DNA from: Bacillota bacterium
Lineage (GTDB): Bacteria; Bacillota; Clostridia; Peptostreptococcales; Anaerovoracaceae
Assembly (NCBI GenBank): GCA_019420305.1
Contig: JAHZHL010000003.1
Location: 163,643-227,642, forward strand
Reading direction: 5' to 3'
DNA: 64,000 bases
The translations under genes were made by a program, and so were the position numbers. The notes below the pieces were generated by a model. That model had not been told where the DNA came from and ran no database searches. It saw nothing but the letters and a program-made list of their open reading frames with translations. Of this stretch, positions 42,078 to 50,583 are shown one piece after another; position 1 is the first letter of the stretch; every line of letters starts with the position of its first letter.

Positions 42078-42716
42078 CTAACATTGCGTTTTCATGCTCC
42101 ATGCCCTTTCCAGAGCTGCTTCGCATTCTCTCTTCACTTCTTTTTTGGAACAGCTTTTCTGAAACAGTCCTGCTTTTACTGCCTCTGTCCCTTTCATCAG
42201 ATTCCCTTCCAGAACAGCCAGCAGGGCATTCCCGCTGCCCATCAGTTCCGCGGCTCTTAAAGTCCCTCCCGCTCCCGGAAGCAGTCCAAAAGTAGATTCC
42301 GGAAATCCGATCCTACTGCTGTCCGCGCAGATCCGGATGCCGCAGGCCAGCGCCAGTTCCAGACCGGAACCGATGCAGACTCCTGTAACGCCTGCTGCCG
42401 CCGGAATATTCATTGCCGCGATACCGTTCAGGGTCTGTTTAAAATCCAAAAACCAGGAAGGATAAGAACGAACTTCTCCCCGGCAAATGTCCGACATGGA
42501 TACGGTATTATGAATCAGCTGCTCCACATCCGCGCCGGAACTGAAATGTCTGCCTTCTCCCATAATAATCAGACCTTGTATCCGTGATTTCCAGATTTTT
42601 TTCTGGAAGATCCCGCAGATCTCATCTAAAAAGTCCTTTGTCATTTTGTTCCCCTGTGCTCCGCAGAGGGTAAGATATCCAATCCGTTCTTCCACGGTAT
42701 AACTCACATGATTCAT
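42078..42716 (-). CDS. Enoyl-CoA hydratase/isomerase family protein (1)
   Basis: A 212-residue crotonase. GRHFSSGADVEQLI is the first oxyanion segment, and AAAGVTGVCIGSGLELALAC the second, with FPESTFGLLPGAGGTLRAAELM after it: the Glu in PES and the GAGGT loop are kept. It should hydrate or isomerise enoyl thioesters. It is a little shorter than typical hydratases at the C-terminus. The start overlaps the stop of the degenerate gene upstream (ATGA). Confidence 0.88.
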   Translation of the reverse strand: MNHVSYTVEERIGYLTLCGAQGNKMTKDFLDEICGIFQKKIWKSRIQGLIIMGEGRHFSSGADVEQLIHNTVSMSDICRGEVRSYPSWFLDFKQTLNGIAAMNIPAAAGVTGVCIGSGLELALACGIRICADSSRIGFPESTFGLLPGAGGTLRAAELMGSGNALLAVLEGNLMKGTEAVKAGLFQKSCSKKEVKRECEAALERAWSMKTQC

Positions 42717-43351
42717 TTCCCGGAACTCCTTTTTTCAAGCACCCGTTCCGCCATCAGACAGAACTGGCGGTTTTCCTCCTGAAGCAGCAGGCCCCGATCA
42801 GATGTCTTTTCATACAGCCACAGGTACCGCTCAAAACACATGCGGATTGCCTGAATCTGCTCTGCCTCTCTGCACAGGATATGCTCCTGTATCCATTGGA
42901 ACAGTGGTTCTTTTTCCTCTCCCTCAAACACCCGGGACAGGTATCCTGACTCCAGCAGAAGCGTTTCAGTCAGCGGTTCATCCGGTCTGCGGCCGCCTTC
43001 TTTCTCCGCATGTTTCAGCAGAAGACCGCTCCGGTTCAGAACCTGCAAATCCGAATAGGTTCCTCGATACCGTACATGTTTCCGGGCAATTCTCACATGC
43101 ATGAGAGCCGCGGTCTGAAGAGCCGGAAGATCCGCTTCTTCTTCCAGAATGCCGATTCGCAGAAAGGGCAGTTCCTGCGGATCTGCTTTTAAAAGTTCTT
43201 CCCGAAGGATCCCCTCACTGCCGCCGTGAATTCTCACTGCCATCGCTTTCAGCTTCCGGCCGCGGAGTTCTCCGTTTTTCAGCTGCCTTTGAAACTCACT
43301 CTGATCAGCTACCGCGAAGGCTTCATACTGTTCAAATGGTTCCCATTCCAT
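42713..43351 (-). CDS. Unknown protein, possibly degenerate crotonase-like
   Basis: A 212-residue protein with no clear family signature. Size, position next to two enoyl-CoA hydratases, and the C-terminal helices (LLLESGYLSRVFEGEEKEP, then WIQEHILCREAEQIQAIRM) resemble the end of crotonase proteins, where GLV..V is followed by alternating helices. The oxyanion and catalytic motifs are absent. It may be a non-catalytic partner subunit of the neighbouring hydratase, or something else. Overlaps the neighbours by 4 bases on one side and 1-base gap on the other. Confidence 0.6.
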   Translation of the reverse strand: MEWEPFEQYEAFAVADQSEFQRQLKNGELRGRKLKAMAVRIHGGSEGILREELLKADPQELPFLRIGILEEEADLPALQTAALMHVRIARKHVRYRGTYSDLQVLNRSGLLLKHAEKEGGRRPDEPLTETLLLESGYLSRVFEGEEKEPLFQWIQEHILCREAEQIQAIRMCFERYLWLYEKTSDRGLLLQEENRQFCLMAERVLEKRSSGK

Positions 43352-43352
43352 A

Positions 43353-43751
43353 CTATTCTTCCTCCAGCATATTTTTCATGGATTCCGGCGGTTCGTAGAT
43401 GATCCGTTCCCTGGAAAGAAGCAGCATCCTGCATTCCGCAACCGCGCTGAGCTTCTGTGTCTCTTGATTGTAAATCTTATGGTGCGCGATCAGGTAGGCG
43501 CCCCTGCGCTTCCATAGGGTCTCCGCGTAGGCTTTTGCGAAAGGCGTCAGTTCCCGCAGATAACGGATACGGTTTTCAATTACCGCCGGAAACACTTCAT
43601 TTTTCTTTAAAAATGCGCTCCATTCTTCATTTTCCAGGAACATCTCCCATCTGGCCTGTTCCAGATAATTCAGATAGACCGCATTGTTTACATGTCCAAA
43701 AGAGTCCAGTTCATAACCTCTGACATTAAATTCAAATCTTGTTTTCATCAT
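43353..43751 (-). CDS. Hotdog-fold acyl-CoA/ACP thioesterase (4HBT)
   Basis: A 132-residue 4-hydroxybenzoyl-CoA thioesterase-type hotdog protein. RGYELDSFGHVNNAVYLNYLEQAR holds the Asp/His-Asn-Asn motif of YbgC/FadM enzymes (residue Asp16 with HVNNA). It would hydrolyse the thioester and release the chain from ACP or CoA. It overlaps the SRPBCC gene by 20 bases. Substrate chain length is not clear. Confidence 0.88.
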   Translation of the reverse strand: MMKTRFEFNVRGYELDSFGHVNNAVYLNYLEQARWEMFLENEEWSAFLKKNEVFPAVIENRIRYLRELTPFAKAYAETLWKRRGAYLIAHHKIYNQETQKLSAVAECRMLLLSRERIIYEPPESMKNMLEEE

Positions 43752-44232
43752 TTGAAATGTCCTTCTGCTGATTTAAGAGAAATTTCCGCAATATCTGAAA
43801 TCGGGATTCCATATACGGTACATGTTTTCCTGCCAGAAACCAGCAGTAGTACTTGTGAATCAGCCGGTTCTTCCCGAACAGAATATGAGGATCTTCGTAA
43901 TAGATATTCCCGTCCTTTTCATAAAACTCCATCCTGGCGGTTCCGCCAAACAGCCTGCCGTCTGACTGGAATTCAATTATTCGGTTTTTTTCCACTCTTG
44001 TCACTGTCAGCTCATAACGGAAAGGCGGAATCGTAAAGCGAATGATTCCTTTGCAGCCTTCTTCCAGATATTTCTGATCAAAAGACAGCCAGACAAAGGG
44101 TTTCCAGTTAAACCATCTGGTATAGCAGTCTGTATCATAGACCTGCTGAAACACCTGCTCCAGATCCGCATATTTTTTCTCAATGCGGAAAACCGCGTTA
44201 ATGTTTACTTTTTCTTCGTTTTTCCACTTCAT
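43732..44232 (-). CDS. SRPBCC/START-like protein
   Basis: A 166-residue protein from the ATG at 44232. FRIEKKYADLEQVFQQVYD, YEGCKGIIRFTIPPFRYELTVT-like strands and IIEFQSDGRLFGGTARMEFY form the helix-grip beta pattern of polyketide cyclase/SRPBCC proteins, which bind hydrophobic ligands. In aromatic polyketide pathways such proteins direct ring closure; here a lipid-binding or cyclase role is possible. It overlaps the upstream crotonase gene by 35 bases. Family call is by pattern, not a strong motif. Confidence 0.65.
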   Translation of the reverse strand: MKWKNEEKVNINAVFRIEKKYADLEQVFQQVYDTDCYTRWFNWKPFVWLSFDQKYLEEGCKGIIRFTIPPFRYELTVTRVEKNRIIEFQSDGRLFGGTARMEFYEKDGNIYYEDPHILFGKNRLIHKYYCWFLAGKHVPYMESRFQILRKFLLNQQKDISNDENKI

Positions 44233-45001
44233 GTTTCTTTTCTCTTTGCAGCTCCTTATGCCGAAAACGGTCGGAAAGCAGATTGACAAACGTTTCCGTT
44301 TCCGCCTGATAAAGCTGCTGTATGTCCGCGTTCTGCACCATATTTACGGCGCGGATGATTTCTGCCCGCTGCTTGTGCGAGGTTCCCTCCAGAAGAGCTT
44401 CCACCCACTTCACCGCCGCGTCCATCCGTTCTTTTTTGGGTACAATTTCGTTGAGGATTCCCCACTCAAGCGCCTGCTGCGCATTAATCAGATTTCCGGA
44501 TAAAATAAGTTCCATGGCTCTTGATCTCCCAATCAGGCGGGGCAGCCTCACAGTGCCTCCCATTCCCGGAAGTAATCCGAGATTACGCTCCGGAAATGAG
44601 AAATACGTATTTTTGCAACCAATCCGAAACTGGCAGCTGAGGGCGATTTCAAATCCTGCTCCAAAACATGCTCCGTTTGTAAGAGCCACGGTCAGAATCG
44701 GAAGCTGCTCAATATAGTCCAACACCCGTTTTCCTTCGTTGAGTTTTTCTTTAAACGCTTCCGTCTGTTCTTTGTAGTCTCCGAACCGTTCTGAATCCGC
44801 TCCTGAAGAAAAATTTTTTCCATGGCCGGTCAGAATCAGAGCCTTCAGTTCACATGCACGGATCACCTCTTCCAGCTCTTCTTTCCGGATAAACACCGGG
44901 TCGGCAATCAGGTTCTGTTTTCCGTTTTTGATCGTCAGAATACCGATATGATGTTTAACCGCAATCGTTGTAAGTGCGTTTTGAAACACGACAGCTGCCA
45001 T
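44198..45001 (-). CDS. Enoyl-CoA hydratase/isomerase family protein (2)
   Basis: A 267-residue crotonase. GHGKNFSSGADSERFGDY and TNGACFGAGFEIALSCQFRI are the oxyanion-hole segments; FPERNLGLLPGMGGTVRLPRL holds the catalytic Glu loop (PERNLGLLPGMGGT). Full length for the family. Together with hydratase 1 it gives two dehydration or isomerisation steps, as expected for a pathway making unsaturated chains. Its stop overlaps the SRPBCC start, and it follows the ACP gene by 2 bases. Confidence 0.9.
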   Translation of the reverse strand: MAAVVFQNALTTIAVKHHIGILTIKNGKQNLIADPVFIRKEELEEVIRACELKALILTGHGKNFSSGADSERFGDYKEQTEAFKEKLNEGKRVLDYIEQLPILTVALTNGACFGAGFEIALSCQFRIGCKNTYFSFPERNLGLLPGMGGTVRLPRLIGRSRAMELILSGNLINAQQALEWGILNEIVPKKERMDAAVKWVEALLEGTSHKQRAEIIRAVNMVQNADIQQLYQAETETFVNLLSDRFRHKELQREKKHEVEKRRKSKH

Positions 45002-45003
45002 TC

Positions 45004-45315
45004 CTACTCCCTCTCCAGTTCCACAATACCGTTTTCATACTGATACACCAGGTATAGCGTTTCGATTACTTCGCCCACTGTATCCGCAGGATGTTTTAAC
45101 AGATATTTGCCGACTGTCTGCAGCTGAATATCCAGATTATACTGTCCCTTCAGCATTTCCACCAGTTCTACAAACATCAGAGAATCTCCGTCCAGATCTT
45201 CCATGACAGAAAGACTGTCTGTAATTTCCTCTGCCGGTCGGTCACTCTCCTCCGCAAAAAAATCATACACTTCCTTCTTCATTGCCTCTTTTACTTCCGC
45301 TGTTAATTCTCTCAT
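45004..45315 (-). CDS. Acyl carrier protein
   Basis: A 103-residue ACP from the ATG at 45315; the preceding in-frame ATG overlaps the SD GGAGG itself, so it is unlikely. The 4'-phosphopantetheine site is in VMEDLDGDSLMFVELVEML (Ser of DSL). It is longer than FAS ACP (about 78 residues), with an acidic N-terminal extension and a tail ending YENGIVELERE. It carries the growing chain for the ketosynthases. A 56-base gap with an inverted repeat separates it from the aldehyde oxidoreductase gene upstream, the largest gap in the operon. Confidence 0.9.
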   Translation of the reverse strand: MRELTAEVKEAMKKEVYDFFAEESDRPAEEITDSLSVMEDLDGDSLMFVELVEMLKGQYNLDIQLQTVGKYLLKHPADTVGEVIETLYLVYQYENGIVELERE

Positions 45316-45349
45316 TTTTTCCTCCATTTCAGGTTGATAAAATTTATAT

Positions 45350-45375
45350 ATAATATAATGAACCCATTATATTAT
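45350..45375. promoter_or_regulatory. Inverted repeat between AOR and ACP genes
   Basis: ATAATATAATG (45350-45360) and CATTATATTAT (45365-45375) are 11-base perfect arms around AACC. The repeat overlaps the AOR stop codon and lies 35 bases before the ACP start. It could be an operator, an mRNA-processing hairpin or an internal promoter region (very AT-rich). It may set the dose of ACP relative to the upstream genes. Confidence 0.6.
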
Positions 45376-47429
45376 GACGAGTATTGTCGCTTTTCCAATT
45401 TTCGGAGCTGCGTCCTGTCTTTTAATTCCAGCATCCGATCCATGAGAAAGCAGGACAGATTTACATGAAGTCTGTCTTTCCATGTATAGTGAATTACAAG
45501 GGCCACATTCCGCAGCAGTTCCGCCATAGATTCGGCTTCTGCCTCTTCACAGGGATACCCCTCGCACAAATTCAGAATATCCAGTTCTTCCAGCCTTTTC
45601 TTTACAGGTCTTCCCTTCTCTGTCAACCCCCGGTACCGGAAATATTCCGGCAGCATCCCCGGCTGATCCCGATCTTTTTCGGTCAGTACAGTCCTCTCTA
45701 AGAATTCCTGTCTGACAGGCTCTTCCTGTTTTCGTCTGGGCCAGATATAGTGTTCCAGCTTCAGCCCGCAGGCTACGTTGAACACATTCTCCAGCTGATA
45801 AATCCGTTCCGCGGCGTGGAACACATCTTCCGGACTCATATCCAGTCCATATATCGCGTTCATAATATCCGCGAAATCATCAAACATCCCGATCCCCAGA
45901 GACGGCAGCCCCTGAATCGCGAACAGGCAGACTCCGATACAGTCCACAACAATTTTGTAGTTTTCATGCCACCATAGAATTCTTCCGATATTAACCGGAT
46001 TTGCCAGTTCCTTTCTGGCGTTTTTTATATGAAAGAGATGGCGCGCGATATAGTAGCCTCCATTCTGCATGGAAAAGGCAAAGCTTTTCAGATGATCGCC
46101 GCCTCTTGTAGATGTGATATATCCCAGTGAACGGACCAGTCTTGCGTTTGACTGCAGTCCGGTGTAAGATTTATTGATGCAGAATACATAATCTTCAAGT
46201 CCCAGTGCTTTCCCCGCCCTGTATACACCTTCCGCGAGCAGATCTCCAATTCCTTCTCTTCTGACGATCCTTTCCATCAGGTATTCCGCGTCCTCTACAC
46301 TGCCGAACTTCACATTCCTTCCAAAAAGCTGCTCCTTTTTCAGAATTCCCCGTTCGCAGCCTTCCATCGCCAGCGCGATCACCGCCCCCGCTTCAATGGT
46401 ATCAATTCCATAACGGTCGCACAGCAGCTTCATATGCAGCACCCCCGGCCAGTCAAAGACGCCTGTCATAGGACCTATGGACGCCGCCCCGAACTCAATC
46501 CTCGAACCGGTAAGCCCCTTATATTTTCCATCTTTTACCTGATACTTTTTTGAGCATCCGATGGGGCATGCATAGCAGGCTTCTTTTTTGATTTTATAGT
46601 CACGGTTAAATACCACCGGATACAGCGCTTCTGCCTTCGGATCTTTTCCTGCCTGAAAATTTCTGACCGGCAGCCCGCCGCTCCGATTATTGGCTTCCAG
46701 GAGGAATAAAGTTCCGTATCTTGCGCCCATATGGGAAATGGCGGATTTTTTCGCTCCATCGATCCATTTTTCCTTAATCTTCTGTAATGCCTGCGGATCA
46801 CGGTACTCCACCGTGCTTTTTCGTCCCTGCACAACAATTGCTTTCAGATTTTTACTTCCCATCACGCAGCCGGTACCCATTCTGCCTGCCGCATGGTTTT
46901 TGGACATAATGATACTGGAATACCGCACCAGCTCTTCGCCGGCTTTTCCAATACAGGCCACATCACAGTCATTTCCGTGGCGCTTTATCAGAATATCCGT
47001 GACCTCATCTGTAGATTTTCCCCAGAGATCCTCCGCGGCACAGAGCCGGATTTGTCCGTCCGCGCTGCACAAGAGGTACTGAGGAGTCTCTGCTTTTCCA
47101 CGGAAGACCAGATGATGGATTCCCAGTGAGCGCATTTTTACAGGAAAGTCTCCCCCAATATTAGAGTCTCCATAAATATCTGTAATCGGGCTCCTGGCTG
47201 TAATCACACATCGGTTGCCTGCCATCAGTCCGGTCCCCGTGATGGGTCCGATTCCGAAAATCAGGACATTTTTTTCGGACAGCGCATCGTACCTGTGCGC
47301 TTGTTCTTCCATCAGAATCATCACATTAATCCCGATTGCCCCGATAAACCGCTTTCGCATCTGCGGTGTAATCACCCTTCTTGCAATATCACCCTGTTTC
47401 AGGTTCACATACACAATTTGTTCTTCCAT
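45372..47429 (-). CDS. Aldehyde:ferredoxin oxidoreductase (tungsten AOR family)
   Basis: A 685-residue AOR-family protein. The N-terminal domain has GPITGTGLMAGNRCVITARS and the glycine-rich GDSNIGGDFPVKMRSLG pterin-binding part. The [4Fe-4S] motif is CYACPIGC (C-x2-C-x3-C), with the last Cys in VVDCIGVCLF. AOR enzymes hold a tungsto-bispterin and interconvert carboxylic acids and aldehydes with ferredoxin. Here it may reduce a long-chain acid to an aldehyde as a precursor of an ether, alcohol or amine lipid (inference). The ATG shares a base with the ATPase stop (TAATG). Confidence 0.92.
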   Translation of the reverse strand: MEEQIVYVNLKQGDIARRVITPQMRKRFIGAIGINVMILMEEQAHRYDALSEKNVLIFGIGPITGTGLMAGNRCVITARSPITDIYGDSNIGGDFPVKMRSLGIHHLVFRGKAETPQYLLCSADGQIRLCAAEDLWGKSTDEVTDILIKRHGNDCDVACIGKAGEELVRYSSIIMSKNHAAGRMGTGCVMGSKNLKAIVVQGRKSTVEYRDPQALQKIKEKWIDGAKKSAISHMGARYGTLFLLEANNRSGGLPVRNFQAGKDPKAEALYPVVFNRDYKIKKEACYACPIGCSKKYQVKDGKYKGLTGSRIEFGAASIGPMTGVFDWPGVLHMKLLCDRYGIDTIEAGAVIALAMEGCERGILKKEQLFGRNVKFGSVEDAEYLMERIVRREGIGDLLAEGVYRAGKALGLEDYVFCINKSYTGLQSNARLVRSLGYITSTRGGDHLKSFAFSMQNGGYYIARHLFHIKNARKELANPVNIGRILWWHENYKIVVDCIGVCLFAIQGLPSLGIGMFDDFADIMNAIYGLDMSPEDVFHAAERIYQLENVFNVACGLKLEHYIWPRRKQEEPVRQEFLERTVLTEKDRDQPGMLPEYFRYRGLTEKGRPVKKRLEELDILNLCEGYPCEEAEAESMAELLRNVALVIHYTWKDRLHVNLSCFLMDRMLELKDRTQLRKLEKRQYSS

Positions 47430-48124
47430 TATTTCTGCTCGATCCTCTTATCTTCCTTAATAACGCCGTCTTTCATCCGTATCAGCCTGGTTCCGTAAAG
47501 AGCCGCCTCTTCGGAGTGCGTTACCTGAATGATGGTTTTTCCCATTTCACGGTTGATCTTTTTAAACAGTTCCATAATCTCGATTCCTGATTTGGAGTCC
47601 AGATTTCCGATGGGCTCATCAGCCAGAATCAGTTCCGGACCGAAGAGCAGCGCTCTGGCAATCGCGACTCTCTGCTGTTGCCCTCCGGAAAGTTCCCTGG
47701 GTTTGAATTTCCTTCGTTCCGTAAGTCCTGTAATTTCCAGAATTTCCGAAAGAGGATTCTCATAGTCTTTTATTTTTTTTCCATCCAGCAGGATCGGCAG
47801 CAGAATATTATCTTCTACATTCAGATTGGGAACCAGATTATAAAACTGGAATACAAACCCGATCTTCGTTCTCCTCATTTTGCTTTTTTCTTTTTCGCTC
47901 ATGTCCTTATAAGAACGCCCGAAGCTGTATACTTCGCCGCCTGTCGGAAGATCCAGCCCGCCCAGAATATACAGGAGCGTTGATTTTCCACAGCCGGAAG
48001 GCCCCATAACAGAAAGGAATTCTCCCTGCCTCACCTGAAAGCTGATCTGCTTCAGCACCTGCTCTCTCGATTTCCCAATTATAAACTCCTTGCAGATTCC
48101 TTTTGCGTCAATCACTTTATTCAT
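47429..48124 (-). CDS. ABC transporter ATPase (LolD/MacB type)
   Basis: A 231-residue ATPase: Walker A GPSGCGKSTLLYIL, signature LSGGQQQRVAIARAL, Walker B LILADEPIGNLD, and the H-loop in QVTHSEEAALYG. The short form without extra domains is typical of LolD/MacB/FtsE-type transporters that pair with FtsX-like permeases. It overlaps the permease gene by 8 bases. The system probably moves the product or a precursor across the membrane. Confidence 0.93.
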   Translation of the reverse strand: MNKVIDAKGICKEFIIGKSREQVLKQISFQVRQGEFLSVMGPSGCGKSTLLYILGGLDLPTGGEVYSFGRSYKDMSEKEKSKMRRTKIGFVFQFYNLVPNLNVEDNILLPILLDGKKIKDYENPLSEILEITGLTERRKFKPRELSGGQQQRVAIARALLFGPELILADEPIGNLDSKSGIEIMELFKKINREMGKTIIQVTHSEEAALYGTRLIRMKDGVIKEDKRIEQK

Positions 48125-50579
48125 ATTTCAACTCCTTCACAATGTCCAGTTTTTCGCATTTTATAACAACCGGAACTGCGGTCAGCATAACAATCAGTAC
48201 AGTTGCCAGACTGATGACTCCCAGCACCGCGCCGTCATATCCGAGGTTCAGATCCAGCATCAGAAGCGTGAATACATCTCCCAGAAGATATAAAGAAATC
48301 CCTCCGGATATCACTCCAAACACAATCCCCGCCACCGCGACCGTCAGTGATTCCAGCAGAAGCATCCCCGTTTTCTGCGGCGGGCTGATTCCGATGGACG
48401 TCATAACCGCCATATCCTTTTTTCTCTGCAGAAAACTGATTGTCACATTACTGATTACAGCCAAAGCGCCCATTATCATTATCACGTAGGAAAAGACTGA
48501 CAAAATATCCGTAAACTGCCGCATTTCTTCTTCCGCCGCGTCCACCTGATCCTGTTTGTCCGTGATTTCCGCGCCATACCCGCTCAGTTCCTGTTTCACG
48601 TCTTCTTTTGGAATCTCTGTGCGGATATAATATTGTGAAGGGTACTCAAAACCGAAAAGCTCCGCGGCTGTCTCCCTGGTGATGAGATTATAGTTGCCGC
48701 TTGAGTACATTCGCGCATCGAGAATCGACAGTACATTCAGCTGATATTCCTCACCATCGGATTCAACGGAGATGGTATCGCCGGCTTCGATCCCGTAGGT
48801 TCTGGCAATCCTCTGGGAAACGATGATCCCGTTTTTCTGTCCATCCAGCTTCCTCAGCTGCGCTTCTTTATCTTCGTAGGACATATAGTTTTCAAAGTCC
48901 CGGTATTCTTCCGGATCCACATAGAAAAGGTACATCGGCTTCAGCGGATCGCCATCAAACCGGGTGGAAATCGTTCCGATTTCAATGACAGAATCGGGAT
49001 CAAAATTTTCATAAACCGCGCTTCCCGCTTCTTCACTTTCAGCCTGTGAAACGGTAACGCAGATATCGAAATTCATCTTTGCGTAGCTGCCGTTGATGGC
49101 TTCTGTAATGGAAGCGCTGAGAGCGGAGATAATCAGAACTGCTGTGATACAGACGGTAATTAAGGTGATGTTATTTTTTAAAATTCCTGAGGTTCCCACA
49201 TTATTAAACGCCAGCATTCCGACCGCGGATTTTCCCCGGAAAAAGGCCGCTGCCGGTCTGCAGACAGCATAAGCCGCATATCCGATCAGAACGACCGCTC
49301 CAATCAGGAAAAAGGAGATGCATGGCATGGACAGCACATAATTTGTCGGCTCCGCCATCAGCGCCATCACTGCCGCTGCCGCCAGGAAACACAGACCGCA
49401 GATCAATGGTCCGCGCCGCCGCTGCTTTTTCTGCTCCATCATATTCAGGATAATCTCTTTTAACGGAATTTTCTTTATAGAATGGACGGGAATGATGACC
49501 ATCGCCGCGGAGAACAGGATGGAAAACAGAAATCCTGCCAGAAAATAACTTCCCGGAACCTGGCAGTCTTCATATGCGGAAAACCGCAGGCTATGTACCG
49601 AATAGTTGGCAATAAAACGGGTCAGATAATTTCCGGCCAGGCATCCCGCCAGTCCGCCCGCAACTCCGTACAGAAGACCTTCCATAAGGAACAGGCCGTA
49701 AATCTGCCCGGAAGACGCCCCCTGACTGAAGAACGTTCCCAGCACCGGAAGACGCTGTCCGATAATCAGCCTGAAGGTGCAGGAGATAATAAAGGCTGAC
49801 ATAATCAGGGTAATCAGAAGCATGAAAAGCATCGGCAGTTGAATCCATTCAAACTGACTCTTAATTACATCCTGATCATAGGTTTTGGCGCAGATAACAG
49901 ACTGTTCTTTATGGGCTTTGTTAAAGGATTCCGCCCACGCGTCCGATTGTTCCTCTTCCACACAGGCATACACACTCGTACAGTTTGTTTTTCCTTTTTC
50001 ATAGGCTGCCAGATTCTCCTGAGGTATGACAACGGAAAACCGTTCTTCCATATCCCCCTGAAAAAGGGACTCGGTCTCATAAACACCAATAATCCGGTAG
50101 GTTTCTTCCTTTCCTTCAAACGAAAGGTTCAGGCTGTCACCCAGTTCCACGTCCAGATTTTCCTTTGTCTTTTCCGAAATAATCGCGGTTTTCCCCTGAA
50201 ATGCCGCCCCGCTTTGTTCGATGGCTTTCATAGGGGAAAATTCCTGAAGCTCATCTTCTTCCGCGCCGATAATCTGAACGTCCCGGTTTTCATAATCAGA
50301 TACTCTTCCGAAGGCGGTCAGCATGGACAGGCGCCTGATGTTTTTCAGTTCTTCCACATCTTCCAGATTCCAGACTTTCCCTTGTTCCTGACTGATCTGT
50401 ATATTATAGTCTCCATACTGTTTTACCGATTTTTCCATATAAATGCCGGTCAGAAGATCCACCACCGCCAGGCTGCTGATCAAAAGTGCTGTGCTGATGA
50501 CAATCGATAAAAACATCAGAAATTGTTTGCCGAAATTCTCCAGAAATGTTGATAGCAGATACTTGGTTAAAATGCGCAT
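48117..50579 (-). CDS. FtsX-family ABC permease (MacB-like, large)
   Basis: An 820-residue permease with two FtsX repeats. Helix 1 (FLSIVISTALLISSLAVVDL), an extracytoplasmic domain to about residue 255, three helices in each half, and a second extracytoplasmic domain at about 500-690. This is the mechanotransmission type that pulls lipids or lipoproteins from the membrane. It is encoded 8 bases before the LolD-type ATPase starts and 4 bases after the acyltransferase gene. Function as lipid exporter for the operon product is inference. Confidence 0.9.
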   Translation of the reverse strand: MRILTKYLLSTFLENFGKQFLMFLSIVISTALLISSLAVVDLLTGIYMEKSVKQYGDYNIQISQEQGKVWNLEDVEELKNIRRLSMLTAFGRVSDYENRDVQIIGAEEDELQEFSPMKAIEQSGAAFQGKTAIISEKTKENLDVELGDSLNLSFEGKEETYRIIGVYETESLFQGDMEERFSVVIPQENLAAYEKGKTNCTSVYACVEEEQSDAWAESFNKAHKEQSVICAKTYDQDVIKSQFEWIQLPMLFMLLITLIMSAFIISCTFRLIIGQRLPVLGTFFSQGASSGQIYGLFLMEGLLYGVAGGLAGCLAGNYLTRFIANYSVHSLRFSAYEDCQVPGSYFLAGFLFSILFSAAMVIIPVHSIKKIPLKEIILNMMEQKKQRRRGPLICGLCFLAAAAVMALMAEPTNYVLSMPCISFFLIGAVVLIGYAAYAVCRPAAAFFRGKSAVGMLAFNNVGTSGILKNNITLITVCITAVLIISALSASITEAINGSYAKMNFDICVTVSQAESEEAGSAVYENFDPDSVIEIGTISTRFDGDPLKPMYLFYVDPEEYRDFENYMSYEDKEAQLRKLDGQKNGIIVSQRIARTYGIEAGDTISVESDGEEYQLNVLSILDARMYSSGNYNLITRETAAELFGFEYPSQYYIRTEIPKEDVKQELSGYGAEITDKQDQVDAAEEEMRQFTDILSVFSYVIMIMGALAVISNVTISFLQRKKDMAVMTSIGISPPQKTGMLLLESLTVAVAGIVFGVISGGISLYLLGDVFTLLMLDLNLGYDGAVLGVISLATVLIVMLTAVPVVIKCEKLDIVKELKYE

Positions 50580-50583
50580 CCCC

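Noticed and set aside
36015..45315. HMG-CoA-synthase-type beta-branching cassette (ACP, KS, HMGS-like protein, two crotonases)
   Set aside because: The ketosynthase keeps its active Cys, whereas the cassette KS has Ser; 3HCDH, thioesterase and AOR do not belong to that cassette; and no modular PKS is present to branch.
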